Assembly: GCA_038040195.1 (NCBI GenBank)
Contig: JBBPIR010000004.1
Location: 62,001-126,000, forward strand
DNA from: Chloroflexota bacterium
Lineage (GTDB): Bacteria > Chloroflexota > Limnocylindria > QHBO01
Reading direction: 5' to 3'
Length of the DNA: 64,000 nucleotides
Under the pieces are notes generated by a model. That model was not told the origin of the DNA. It did no database searches and was given only the letters and a program-made list of their open reading frames with translations. Position numbers and translations under genes: made by a program. Numbering within the stretch: position 1 is the stretch's first letter; the number at the start of each line of letters is the position of its first letter. Shown here in pieces: positions 22,589 to 31,053 of this stretch.

Positions 22589-23716
22589 CTACCGTCGGGC
22601 CGCGTACGAGCCGGACAAGTTGGCCAATTCACCCGGTGCCTTGGCGTCGGACTTGAGACGGAAGACTTGCCGGACCAGCACCTCGGCGGTCAGGAAGAAC
22701 AGGATGACCGCCTGGAGCACGCTGACGATCTGGACCGGGATCCCGGCCTGGATCTGCATCGGTCCGGCCCCCGCCTGGAGCGCGCCGAAGAGCAGCCCTG
22801 CGAAGAGGATGCCAACCGGGTTGGCCCGTCCGAGGAGCGCAACGGCGATGGCATCGAACCCGACCGTGGTCGAGAACGATGCGGGCATGTAGCCCACGTC
22901 ACCCAGGATCTCGGTCGCGCCGGCCAGTCCGGCGAAGAGGCCACACAGCGAGAGGGTGAAGATGATCAGCCAGCGCGGGTTCATCCCCGCGTAGCGCGCG
23001 GCCTCGCTGTTGGCGCCAGTGGTGCGGACCTCGAAGCCGATGGTCGAGCGGAACAGGAACCACCAGACGATGGGGACCGACACGGCCGCGAACAGGATCC
23101 CGATGTGCCCGGCACCGCCGAGGAAGATGGGGAGGGTGGCGGCCTGGATGTCATCGGTCCGGCTATACGTCACGTTCTCGCCGCGAAGCGGCCCGCCGAT
23201 CACTCCCGACACTAGGAAAATCGCGACGTAGTTCAGCATGATCGTGGTCACGACTTCGTGGGCTCCACTGAACGCCTTCAGAACGCCGGGGATCATCCCG
23301 TACAGCAGCCCGCCGGCCATCCCGCCCAGCAGGGAAAGCGGAATGGCCACCACCGGCGAGGCGTCATTCAGGGCCAGGGCCACCGCGGTCGCACCGAGGG
23401 CGCCGACCAAGAACTGTCCCTGCGCGCCAATGTTGAAGAGCCCGGCTTTGAAGCCGATACCCACCGCGAAGCCGGCCAGGATGAGCGGGGTCGCGTTGGC
23501 GAGGGTCTTGATCCAGGCGTCGACGGAGCCGAAGGCGCCTTGGAACAGCGCCGCATAGGCCCGGACCGGGAGCAGCAGGTCAACCGAGTCGCTGACGAGC
23601 GGGCTCGACAGGATCATCACCACCGCGCCGGCGATGAGGGCCAGGACGATGGCCAGGAATGGAACGAGGACCAGGGACCGGATCCGGGCCAGGGACAGTG
23701 TCCGCCTCCCGGTCAC
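22589..23716 (-). CDS. Nucleoside ABC transporter permease (NupP/YufP type)
   Basis: A 375-residue BPD_transp_2 permease, longer at the N-terminus than its partner, with around ten hydrophobic segments. GFKAGLFNIGAQGQFLVGALGA and GANSEAARYAGMNPRW (coupling helix) are family hallmarks. It forms the heterodimeric channel for purine or pyrimidine nucleosides with the downstream permease. Its ATG overlaps the stop of the ATPase gene by 4 nt, and its own stop is 4 nt before the next ATG, so all three are translated together. Confidence 0.92.
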   Translation of the reverse strand: MTGRRTLSLARIRSLVLVPFLAIVLALIAGAVVMILSSPLVSDSVDLLLPVRAYAALFQGAFGSVDAWIKTLANATPLILAGFAVGIGFKAGLFNIGAQGQFLVGALGATAVALALNDASPVVAIPLSLLGGMAGGLLYGMIPGVLKAFSGAHEVVTTIMLNYVAIFLVSGVIGGPLRGENVTYSRTDDIQAATLPIFLGGAGHIGILFAAVSVPIVWWFLFRSTIGFEVRTTGANSEAARYAGMNPRWLIIFTLSLCGLFAGLAGATEILGDVGYMPASFSTTVGFDAIAVALLGRANPVGILFAGLLFGALQAGAGPMQIQAGIPVQIVSVLQAVILFFLTAEVLVRQVFRLKSDAKAPGELANLSGSYAARR

Positions 23717-25290
23717 GAGGCCACCTCGTCGGGCTCCGCTGTCCGGCCGCCGGTGGCCATCAGCAAGCCGACCGTCTCGCGGTCAGCCGTCCGGCCATCG
23801 AGGACGTCGACGATCGCGCCGCGGTACATGACCGCGATCCGATCGCTCAGCTCGAGAATCTCGTCCAGCTCTGCCGAGACCAACAGTATCCCGACGCCGG
23901 CGTCGCGCCGAGCGATGGCCTGGCGATGGATGAACTCGATCGAGCCCACGTCGAGGCCACGCGTCGGTTGATCGAGCACGAGGAGCTTGAGATCTCCCTC
24001 GAACTCGCGGGCGACGATGATCTTCTGTTGGTTGCCGCCGGACAGCGTCGAGGCGATGACCGTGGCTGACGGCGTTCGGATGTCGTAGCGGGCGATCAGG
24101 TCCTCTGCATCCCGCCGGATGGCTGCGTCAACGCGGACCGGGCCGCGGCTGTACGGGGGGTGGTAGTAGTCGTTGAGGACGAGGTTGTCGGTCAACGGGA
24201 AGGAGAGCACCAACCCGAACCGGTGCCGGTCACCGGGCACGAACCCGATACCGGCCCGGTGAAGGCGCCGGGGGCCGACGCCGGTGACGTCGGTTTCCGC
24301 CAGCCGGACCGATCCGGAGGTCGGCCGCCGCAGGCCGGTGAGCGCCTCGACTAATTCGTCTTGGCCGTTGCCGGCCACGCCGGCAATGCCAAAGATCTCA
24401 CCAGCTCGCAGGGTGAAGCTCACGCCGTGGACGACTTCTCCGCCGCGGTCGTCACGCACGTGGAGGTCTTCGACGGTGAGCATCGGGTCGCCTGGATGGC
24501 TTGTCCCCCGATCGACGGTGAGCTGGACCTCGCGGCCCACCATGAGCTCGGCCAGGTCATCCTCGTTGGTATCGGCCGGCCGCCGCTCACCGACGACCTT
24601 CCCGCGCCGGATGACGGTGATCCGGTCGGCGACCTCGAGCACTTCGTACAGCTTGTGCGAGATGAACACGACGGCATACCCCTCGTCGCGGAGGCGGCGC
24701 AGCACTTCGAAGATCTCGCGCGTCTCCTGCGGTGTGAGCACCGCCGTGGGCTCGTCGAGGATGAGCACCTTGGCGTTGCGATAGAGGGCCTTGAGGATCT
24801 CGACCCGCTGTTGCCAGCCCACCGACAGCTGGCCGACCTTGCGGTCGGGATCGATCTCCCATCCGAACCGGGCGCCGAGTTCGCGGATGCGGTCCCGGGC
24901 TCCCGAACGATCGAGAAAGATCTTCCGCTTCATCGGCTCCTCACCGAGGAGGATGTTCTCGGCCACCGAGAGGACCGGGACGAGCATGAAGTGCTGGTGG
25001 ACCATGCTGATCCCGCGAGCTATGGCGTCGTGCGGGCTGCTGATCTCCACCCGCTCGCCGTAGAGGCGGATCTCGCCGGCGTCGGGGACCGCCAGGCCGT
25101 ACAGGACGTTCATCAGGGTCGTCTTACCCGCGCCGTTCTCCCCGAGCAGGGCGTGAATCTCCCCGGCACGCACCTCGAGATCAATGCCGTCGTTGGCGAC
25201 CACCCCCGGATACCGCTTGGTGATGCCGCGCATCTCCAGCGGTGGGGCGCCGGGGGTGGTGCTTGTCGTCGTCGCCTCGTCAGCCGTCAT
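23713..25290 (-). CDS. Nucleoside ABC transporter ATP-binding protein, two ATPase domains (NupO/YufO type)
   Basis: A 525-residue protein with two fused ABC domains. The first (about 20-245) has an intact Walker A (GENGAGKTT), a variant signature (LSVGWQQRVEILKAL) and a Walker B ending LILDEPTA. The second (about 270-520) has a degenerate Walker A (GVAGNGQDE) and signature LSGGNQQKIIVAREF, as normal for the RbsA/NupO subfamily. It powers import together with the two downstream permeases. ATG 25290 is preferred because the domain starts soon after it and the longer upstream frame runs into a terminator hairpin. It overlaps the next gene by 4 nt. Confidence 0.93.
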   Translation of the reverse strand: MTADEATTTSTTPGAPPLEMRGITKRYPGVVANDGIDLEVRAGEIHALLGENGAGKTTLMNVLYGLAVPDAGEIRLYGERVEISSPHDAIARGISMVHQHFMLVPVLSVAENILLGEEPMKRKIFLDRSGARDRIRELGARFGWEIDPDRKVGQLSVGWQQRVEILKALYRNAKVLILDEPTAVLTPQETREIFEVLRRLRDEGYAVVFISHKLYEVLEVADRITVIRRGKVVGERRPADTNEDDLAELMVGREVQLTVDRGTSHPGDPMLTVEDLHVRDDRGGEVVHGVSFTLRAGEIFGIAGVAGNGQDELVEALTGLRRPTSGSVRLAETDVTGVGPRRLHRAGIGFVPGDRHRFGLVLSFPLTDNLVLNDYYHPPYSRGPVRVDAAIRRDAEDLIARYDIRTPSATVIASTLSGGNQQKIIVAREFEGDLKLLVLDQPTRGLDVGSIEFIHRQAIARRDAGVGILLVSAELDEILELSDRIAVMYRGAIVDVLDGRTADRETVGLLMATGGRTAEPDEVAS

Positions 25291-25299
25291 GTCGGTCAC

Positions 25300-25337
25300 G
25301 AAAACGCGAGCGGGCCGATCCGAAGACCGGCCCGCTC
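25300..25337 (-). terminator. Terminator/attenuator between the BMP lipoprotein and ABC genes
   Basis: On the minus strand GAGCGGGCC pairs with GGCCCGCTC (25308-25337), followed by GCGTTTTC. It would end most transcripts after the lipoprotein gene, giving more binding protein than membrane components. Confidence 0.7.
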
Positions 25338-25363
25338 GATGGGCTTGGTTCCGACTCGGAGTC

Positions 25364-26530
25364 CTACTCGGTTCCGATGTCCTCTTCGCCGGCGTAGCAC
25401 AGACCCGAAGGCTGGCACGGATCCAACGATCCATCGGCCATGCCAGCGAAGGCATCGTCGATTGCGGTCTGGACTTCGGACGTGATCAGATCCGAGAACT
25501 GGTAGAACGGCGACAGGCCGATACCGTCGTTGTCGGCTCCATAGAAGACGTTGTTGCTGCGGACATCGTCGGCAGCGAAGGTCGTGATGGCCTCGCTGAC
25601 CGCCTTAGTCAGCTTCTTCTCGGCGCTGACGACGATGCAGACCTGGGCCGAGGGGTACGAGACCCACTGGTCGACGTCCACGCCGAAGCCATAGATCCCG
25701 TGCTCCACAACCGAGTCGAGCATGCCGTTGCCCGTCTTGCCGGCGACCTGGAACAGGACGTCGACTTCAGGGTTCACCGACAGGAACTCGTCAGCGAAGG
25801 ACTTCCCGGTGGTCGGGTCGTTGAACGCGACGGCCAGGTCGTTGCTGACGTACTTGAGGTCCACGACGACGTCAGGATTGACACTATGGGCGCCGTTCTC
25901 GAAGCCGCGCATGTAGTTGACGACCGGCGGGATCGTTCCCGATCCACCGAGTGCCGCAACCTCGCCACTCTCCGAGATGGACGCGGCCACGATGCCAGCA
26001 AGGTATCCGGCCTGGGCCTCGTTGAAGATCAAGCTCTCGTAGTTCGGGAGCGGATCCCAATCGCCACCGAAGTCGGTGTTGACCTGGAACTGGTCCACGC
26101 CGACGAAGTGGATGTCGGGGTTGGCCTGGGCCGCCTCGAGGGTGGCCGCGCCAAGGGCGAATCCAACCGTGATGATGATGTTCGCACCGTCATCCACGAA
26201 CGAGTTGATGTTGTCCGCGTAGTCCGCGGAGTTGGTCGTGACGATGTTCCCCGGCTCCGGTGCGCCGATGATTGCCGCGCCCTGGAGTGCGCCTTCCCAG
26301 CTGTACTGGTTGAAGTTGGCGTCGTCCAAGGTGCCGACGTCGGTGACCAGGCCGATGACTAGGTCGCTGGTCCCGGTGGTCTCCGGCGTCGTCGGCTCGG
26401 CGGCCGCGTTGTCACCGATCTCCCGACAAAGTCCCTTGCCCGTGCTGATCTGGCCACTGGTGCACGCGCCCAGAACCAGGATCGACGAGACAAGGAGTGC
26501 GAGGTATCCATACCTTCGCTGGTTCCGCAT
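25364..26530 (-). CDS. bmpA: BMP-family nucleoside-binding lipoprotein
   Basis: A 388-residue secreted lipoprotein with lipobox LGAC (Cys23). The BMP/PnrA fold begins near residue 58 with DLVIGLVTDVGTLDDANFNQ and contains FVGVDQFQVN and QVAGKTGNGMLDSV, where family members contact the purine base and ribose. It captures nucleosides outside the membrane for the adjoining permeases. ATG 26530, 5 nt after GGAGGAG, is chosen over the GTG two codons upstream. Two disulfide-capable cysteines occur at the extreme C-terminus (PCQPSGLCYAGE). It is the first gene of the operon, separated from the ATPase gene by a terminator hairpin. Confidence 0.93.
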   Translation of the reverse strand: MRNQRRYGYLALLVSSILVLGACTSGQISTGKGLCREIGDNAAAEPTTPETTGTSDLVIGLVTDVGTLDDANFNQYSWEGALQGAAIIGAPEPGNIVTTNSADYADNINSFVDDGANIIITVGFALGAATLEAAQANPDIHFVGVDQFQVNTDFGGDWDPLPNYESLIFNEAQAGYLAGIVAASISESGEVAALGGSGTIPPVVNYMRGFENGAHSVNPDVVVDLKYVSNDLAVAFNDPTTGKSFADEFLSVNPEVDVLFQVAGKTGNGMLDSVVEHGIYGFGVDVDQWVSYPSAQVCIVVSAEKKLTKAVSEAITTFAADDVRSNNVFYGADNDGIGLSPFYQFSDLITSEVQTAIDDAFAGMADGSLDPCQPSGLCYAGEEDIGTE

Positions 26531-26613
26531 GAACACTCCTCCACCCGTTAGGGGGTCTCTCTCCGTCTCCCGCTGGTCGCGGACACTGCGCGTTCAGGCG
26601 GGGCTCGGGCACG

Positions 26614-26631
26614 GTCAGTAAGGCGACTGAC
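26614..26631 (-). promoter_or_regulatory. Inverted repeat in the bmpA 5' leader
   Basis: GTCAGT-AAGGCG-ACTGAC is a perfect 6-bp inverted repeat located just downstream of the predicted -10 box, where a repressor could bind. Confidence 0.4.
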
Positions 26632-26649
26632 ACGGCCGATTGCGGCCGC

Positions 26650-26679
26650 ATCATACAGGGCAGTCGGCGCGCGAAACAA
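26650..26679 (-). promoter_or_regulatory. Promoter of the nucleoside-uptake operon
   Basis: On the minus strand TTGTTT (26679-26674), an 18-nt spacer and TATGAT (26655-26650) form a promoter. The leader of about 110 nt ends in a strong ribosome-binding site. Confidence 0.5.
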
Positions 26680-26715
26680 ATTTCTTGTCACGCCGGGCAG
26701 AGCGTGCGCGGGCCC

Positions 26716-26721
26716 TATCAT
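26716..26721 (+). promoter_or_regulatory. -10 box (TATCAT) of the HAD phosphatase gene
   Basis: TATCAT ends 7 nt before GTG 26729. Transcription diverges from the nucleoside operon. Confidence 0.5.
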
Positions 26722-26728
26722 CGGTGCC

Positions 26729-27562
26729 GTGCCCAAGGCCCGCCGTCCTCGTCGATTGCAGGTGGTCATCCTCGACCTGGACGGCGTCGTGTACCGCGGC
26801 GATCGGCCGGTGGACGGAGCCGCCCAGCTCATCGGTCGGCTGCATGGAGCCGGCCTCTTGGTTCGCTACGCGACGAACAACTCGATGTCCACCCGCTCGG
26901 ACTACGCGGAGCGGCTCCGGAGGATGGGGATCGCGGCCGAGGCCACCGAGATCGTGACCTCCACGTCGGCCACGATTGCCCATTTCGGCCGCCACGAGCC
27001 CCGGGTGCGCACCGTTCTGGCGGTGGGCGCCGACGGCATGGTCGAGGAGCTGCGATCCGCGGGCTACGAGGTCTTCCCGGCCGCCGATGCCGCGAATCGG
27101 AGGGTGGATGCCGTGCTGGTCGGGCTCGACCCGGACTTTGACGACCGGCGGCTGGCTGCCGCCGCGCGGGAGGTACGGGCAGGCGCGCGGTTCATCGCCA
27201 CCAACGCCGATGCCCAGTACCCGACCCCGACCGGCTTCCGGCCCGGAGCCGGCGCCATGGTAGCCGCCATTCGCGACGCGAGCGGGGTTGAGCCGCTGGT
27301 CATCGGGAAGCCGGAACCGGCCATGTTCCACGCCATCCTTGAGGCCACCGGCATCGGTCCGGAAGAAGCCCTGGTCATCGGTGATAACCCGGATTCGGAT
27401 ATCCGCGCGGCTCACCGAGCCGGGATTGAAAGCGTGCTCGTCCTGACCGGGGTCACCGCTCCCGACGCGGTGGCGTCGCTTACCGGGGAGCTCGTCCCGG
27501 ACCACGTGGCGGTTGATCCGGGGGAGGCGTGGGACCTGGTCGAAGCCCGTATCAACCGCTGA
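26729..27562 (+). CDS. HAD-IIA family phosphatase (NagD-like)
   Basis: A 277-residue haloacid-dehalogenase-type phosphatase with a C2 cap. Motif I is LDLDGVVYRG (nucleophile and acid Asp residues), motif II is ATNNS, motif III is the Lys of IGKPEPAMF and motif IV is IGDNPDSDIRAA. The cap region (about 85-190, with VGLDPDFDD) matches NagD/AraL/p-nitrophenylphosphatase types, which dephosphorylate nucleotides or sugar phosphates. The position between nucleoside transport genes and adenosine deaminase suggests a nucleotide-salvage substrate, but that is inference. Its 3' end overlaps the convergent deaminase gene by 11 bp. Confidence 0.92.
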   Translation: MPKARRPRRLQVVILDLDGVVYRGDRPVDGAAQLIGRLHGAGLLVRYATNNSMSTRSDYAERLRRMGIAAEATEIVTSTSATIAHFGRHEPRVRTVLAVGADGMVEELRSAGYEVFPAADAANRRVDAVLVGLDPDFDDRRLAAAAREVRAGARFIATNADAQYPTPTGFRPGAGAMVAAIRDASGVEPLVIGKPEPAMFHAILEATGIGPEEALVIGDNPDSDIRAAHRAGIESVLVLTGVTAPDAVASLTGELVPDHVAVDPGEAWDLVEARINR

Positions 27563-28610
27563 GCGTCGCCGTGGTGCCGGCCCACGCGTGCCAGGCGCGG
27601 GCCGCCTCCGCCCGGTGCGTCGCCAGTTCCAGGGGAGCGCTGAAGCCGCGCCGAAACCCGTTGATGGCGATCTCCGCCAGCTCATCGGGCGTCAACCCGG
27701 TCGCCAGCGCCACATCCGCAAGCTCGTTGCTGAGGGTGGTGTTGCTCACCGTCCGATCATCGGTGGACAGGGTCACGCTGACCCCGGCCCGATGCAGCCG
27801 CGCAACCGGGTGCGAGGCCAGGTCGGGCACGATCGCGGCCTGGACGTTGCTGGTGGGGCACAAGTCGAGCGTGATCCCGCGCTCGCGGAGCGACTCGACG
27901 AGGTCCGGATCGTCGATCGCCGGCGCGCCGTGTGCGATACGGCTGATCCCGAACTCGAGCACGTCCCAGATGTGTGCCGAACCGGGGGTTTCACCCGCAT
28001 GGGCTGTGAGGCCCAGGCCGGCGGCGCCCGCCGCGCGGAAGGCCGCCGCATGGGGTGGGGCAGGATACTCGGCCTCGGGGCCGGCCAGGTCGAATCCCAC
28101 CACCGGTGGGCCGAACGCGGCCGCCCGGAGGGCGAGCTCGACATTGGCACCCGGCGGGTGTGAGCGCATGGCGGTGACGATGAGCCCGATCAGCGGCGAC
28201 GAACCCCCGCCCTCCCGGGCATCCGCCACCCCGTTGGACACCGCTTCGATGACATCGCTCACACCCAGGCCGCCGTCCAGGTGGAGGCGAGGCGCCCAAC
28301 GGATCTCGCCGTATGTCGCGCCATCCGCCGCCATGTCCTCGACCAGCTCGGCAGCCGCTCGGCGCAGGGCGGCGGTGGACTGGAGGAGGGAGACGGGGAG
28401 ATCGAAATAGGACAGCAGTTCGGCCTGGTCGCGGCAGCGGACCGGCGCGACGAGGCGCTGACGGGCCTCGTCCAGGCTGAGGCTGATGCCCACCTCCGCA
28501 GCCAGCTCGACGGCAGTCTGCGGGCGCAGCGCGCCATCCAGGTGCTGGTGGAGCTCGGCCTTGGGCAGCCGGCGCAGGGTCTCGACCAGTGCTGTGGGAG
28601 CGCTCTCCAC
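27552..28610 (-). CDS. add: Adenosine deaminase
   Basis: A 352-residue enzyme converting (deoxy)adenosine to (deoxy)inosine. All diagnostic motifs are intact: HQHLDGALRP (His21, His23, Asp25), HAGE, IAHGAPAI and LSTDDRTVSNTTL with both Asp residues. GTG 28610 is chosen because a TATCAT box ends 6 nt upstream and the family start (LPKAELHQHLDG) lies about 16 residues in. With the nearby BMP importer it makes a plausible adenosine uptake and deamination route. It contrasts with the altered paralogue at 18.4 kb. Confidence 0.95.
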   Translation of the reverse strand: MESAPTALVETLRRLPKAELHQHLDGALRPQTAVELAAEVGISLSLDEARQRLVAPVRCRDQAELLSYFDLPVSLLQSTAALRRAAAELVEDMAADGATYGEIRWAPRLHLDGGLGVSDVIEAVSNGVADAREGGGSSPLIGLIVTAMRSHPPGANVELALRAAAFGPPVVGFDLAGPEAEYPAPPHAAAFRAAGAAGLGLTAHAGETPGSAHIWDVLEFGISRIAHGAPAIDDPDLVESLRERGITLDLCPTSNVQAAIVPDLASHPVARLHRAGVSVTLSTDDRTVSNTTLSNELADVALATGLTPDELAEIAINGFRRGFSAPLELATHRAEAARAWHAWAGTTATLSG

Positions 28611-28615
28611 CGGGG

Positions 28616-28622
28616 CATGATA
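28616..28622. promoter_or_regulatory. Overlapping bidirectional -10 boxes
   Basis: CATGATA reads as TATCAT on the minus strand (28622-28617, 6 nt before GTG 28610) and CATGAT on the plus strand (28616-28621, 9 nt before GTG 28631). Two divergent genes may share one melted region. Confidence 0.45.
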
Positions 28623-28630
28623 GGAGCCGC

Positions 28631-29503
28631 GTGATCCGCATCGTCCTGTTCCTGGCCTCCGCCATTCTCCTCGCGCTGCTGTTCGGGGCACGCTCGGCCG
28701 ACTCGCGGGTAGCCGATCCGATCAGGGTGGACTGGCTCACCGACGAGACGGCTGCGCAGGCCCGAGCGGCGGACGCCGCGCTGGAGGCAGCGGAGACGCT
28801 CATGCGCGAGGCCACCGACGAAGCGAGGCGAGGACAGGCCGCCGTTCTCGGCGGCCTCGAGGACCCAGGCGCCGCCATGGATGCCGCGGGACTCGGCTTC
28901 GAGGCCGCCGCCACCCCCCTCGCCGACGCGCAGGCCGCGCTCGCCGGGTTGGGCTGGACGCTGCGCGCAATCGACCCCCAGGAATCGTCGCCGCAGCTCG
29001 GCCTGCTGCCGGCGGACCTGGTCGCCATCGGGGCGCAGTGGCGCGCCGCGGCGCTGCCCAGCACGGCGCTCACGGACATGCGGCGAGAGGCTGAATCGAC
29101 GCTGGAGGCGCTGAACGATGGTCTCGCGGCCCTCGAGGCGGACGACCCGTCGGCCGCGTTGGAGGCCATGGACCGCGCCACCGGACACCTCGAGCAGGTG
29201 CGCGACGTCAACGCGGAGCTTTCCACGCTCGGGTATTGGGTGGATACCGTGGGCGCCCTGATCGACGCCGCGCGCGGCATCTCCCTCGCCGCTCAGGCGG
29301 GTGACGCCGCGGCACTCGCGGCAGCCCAGGCGGCCTACGATGCCGCCGCCACCAACGCGGGCCGCGCGGACCAGGCCCTGACCATCGCCCTGGGCGAGGC
29401 CGCGACCGGGATCACCGGCCCCGCGGCGGCCTCGTCGGCCGATGCCCTGCGCGCGGTCAGGGGGGCCCGGGATTGGCTGGCCGGCCTGTCTATACTCCGC
29501 TGA
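28631..29503 (+). CDS. Secreted Ala-rich helical protein of unknown function
   Basis: A 290-residue protein beginning with a signal peptide or anchor (IRIVLFLASAILLALLFGARS). The rest is Ala/Glu/Asp-rich with long predicted amphipathic helices (AADAALEAAETLMREATDEARRG, ALEAMDRATGHLEQVRDVNAEL), suggesting a coiled-coil or helical-bundle extracytoplasmic protein. I do not recognise it. GTG 28631 is preferred to upstream candidates because GGAG lies 5 nt before and a CATGAT box 9 nt before. It is followed by leucyl aminopeptidase after 66 bp. Confidence 0.65.
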   Translation: MIRIVLFLASAILLALLFGARSADSRVADPIRVDWLTDETAAQARAADAALEAAETLMREATDEARRGQAAVLGGLEDPGAAMDAAGLGFEAAATPLADAQAALAGLGWTLRAIDPQESSPQLGLLPADLVAIGAQWRAAALPSTALTDMRREAESTLEALNDGLAALEADDPSAALEAMDRATGHLEQVRDVNAELSTLGYWVDTVGALIDAARGISLAAQAGDAAALAAAQAAYDAAATNAGRADQALTIALGEAATGITGPAAASSADALRAVRGARDWLAGLSILR

Positions 29504-29569
29504 CCCGTGTGGCGGCAGACGCCGCCCTCGTATCGGTCTGTTTCGAGCACCTACGAGTCAGGAGATGGG

Positions 29570-31051
29570 ATGAGGCTGCGCGCGGAAGCCACGGACCCGG
29601 GATCGGTCGAGGCCACCGTTCTCGCCGTCCCCGTGTACAAGGAAGACGACCCGTTCGCGGACGACCTGGCCAACCTGGATGCCGCTGCCGGAGGCGTCAT
29701 CCGCCGCGCGATCGACTGGGGCCGGTTCAACATCGTCGAGGACTACTTCGCGTTGATCGACGGTGGCGACCTGCCGGTCGAGCACATCCTGCTGGTCAAC
29801 GGGGTCCGTCGCGGACGGGGCCCATGGCGAGCCCGTCGCACGGCCGGCGTGGCGACCCGCGCCCTGCAGGGCAAGGGAGCCACGCGGATGGCGCTCTGGT
29901 TGCGGGACGGCGAGGACGCGGATGGATTCACGGCGGCCGCGGTGGGAGCGGTCGCCGGCACCTATCGGCCGATGAACCTGTACGGGCGCGTCCGTGACAC
30001 CGAAGCCATGAAACGCAACGTGGAGGAGGTCGTGATCCTGGGTGCGGACCAGGCCGTGCTCGACCGGGCCGCGACCCTTGCCGACGGCGTCGCGTGGTGC
30101 CGCGACTTGTCGAACCGCGCTGCCAATGACCTGTATCCGGAGAAGATGGCCGAGGAGGCCCGGGCCCTGGAGGCCGATGGCTGCACGGTCGAGGTCCTCC
30201 ACGTCCCCGAGATGCGGCAGCTCGGCATGAACGCACTGCTGGGCGTGGGCCAGGGTGGGGAGCACCCGCCGTGCCTGATTGCGATCAAGCTCCCAGGCTG
30301 GGATCGCGGCGGCGACCGCCGGTTGGCGCTGGTGGGCAAAGGGGTGTGCTTCGACTCGGGCGGCCTGAGCATCAAGGGCGCCGACCGGATGGACGAGATG
30401 AAGCACGACAAGTCCGGCGCGGCCGCGGTCATTGCCGCCGCCCGCACCCTGGCCCGCCTGGCCCCCGACGCGCCGGTCATGGCCGTCGCGCCCATGGTCG
30501 AGAACATGCCGGGGGGCCGGGCGCAGCGACCGGGCGACGTCGTGAAGGCCATGAACGGCAAGACCATCGAGGTCACCAACACCGATGCCGAAGGCCGCCT
30601 GATCCTGGCCGATGCCCTGGCCTGGGCCGAGACCCAGGGCGCCAGCCACCTGGTCGACGTCGCGACCTTGACCGGGGTCGCGGCCATGGCGTTCGGCGAG
30701 CTCATCAGCGCCTACTTCGCCAAGCCACGCTCGTGGGGCGACCAGGTGCGCGCCGCGGCCGACGCGACCGGGGAGTGGGTATGGGAGATGCCGCTGGCCA
30801 CCGAGTACCGGACCCAGCTCGAAACGCCGTACGCGGATATGGTCAACAGCGGTTCACGAGATGGATCGCTGATCAAGAGCGCGCTTTTCATCTCCGAGTT
30901 CACGACCCGCCCATGGGTCCACCTGGACGTGGCGGGGACGGCCTGGATGAGCACGGACAAGGCCACGTTCCCCAAGGGCGCCGTGGGCGTCGCGGTGACG
31001 ACCCTCGTCCGGCTGGGGCTCGACTTCGCGGCCGGGGAGAAGGTCGAGTAG
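29570..31051 (+). CDS. pepA: Leucyl aminopeptidase (M17)
   Basis: A 493-residue M17 aminopeptidase that removes N-terminal amino acids in the cytosol. The C-terminal catalytic domain has VGKGVCFDSGGLSIK (metal and catalytic Lys), MKHDKSGAAAVIAA, the signature NTDAEGRLILADAL and the closing AGTAWMSTDKATFPKGA. Two divalent metals are expected per subunit. The ATG at 29570 follows GGAG by 5 nt; an upstream in-frame ATG at 29507 is less likely. Only 2 bp separate it from the prepilin-peptidase-like gene, implying co-transcription. Confidence 0.95.
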   Translation: MRLRAEATDPGSVEATVLAVPVYKEDDPFADDLANLDAAAGGVIRRAIDWGRFNIVEDYFALIDGGDLPVEHILLVNGVRRGRGPWRARRTAGVATRALQGKGATRMALWLRDGEDADGFTAAAVGAVAGTYRPMNLYGRVRDTEAMKRNVEEVVILGADQAVLDRAATLADGVAWCRDLSNRAANDLYPEKMAEEARALEADGCTVEVLHVPEMRQLGMNALLGVGQGGEHPPCLIAIKLPGWDRGGDRRLALVGKGVCFDSGGLSIKGADRMDEMKHDKSGAAAVIAAARTLARLAPDAPVMAVAPMVENMPGGRAQRPGDVVKAMNGKTIEVTNTDAEGRLILADALAWAETQGASHLVDVATLTGVAAMAFGELISAYFAKPRSWGDQVRAAADATGEWVWEMPLATEYRTQLETPYADMVNSGSRDGSLIKSALFISEFTTRPWVHLDVAGTAWMSTDKATFPKGAVGVAVTTLVRLGLDFAAGEKVE

Positions 31052-31053
31052 CG

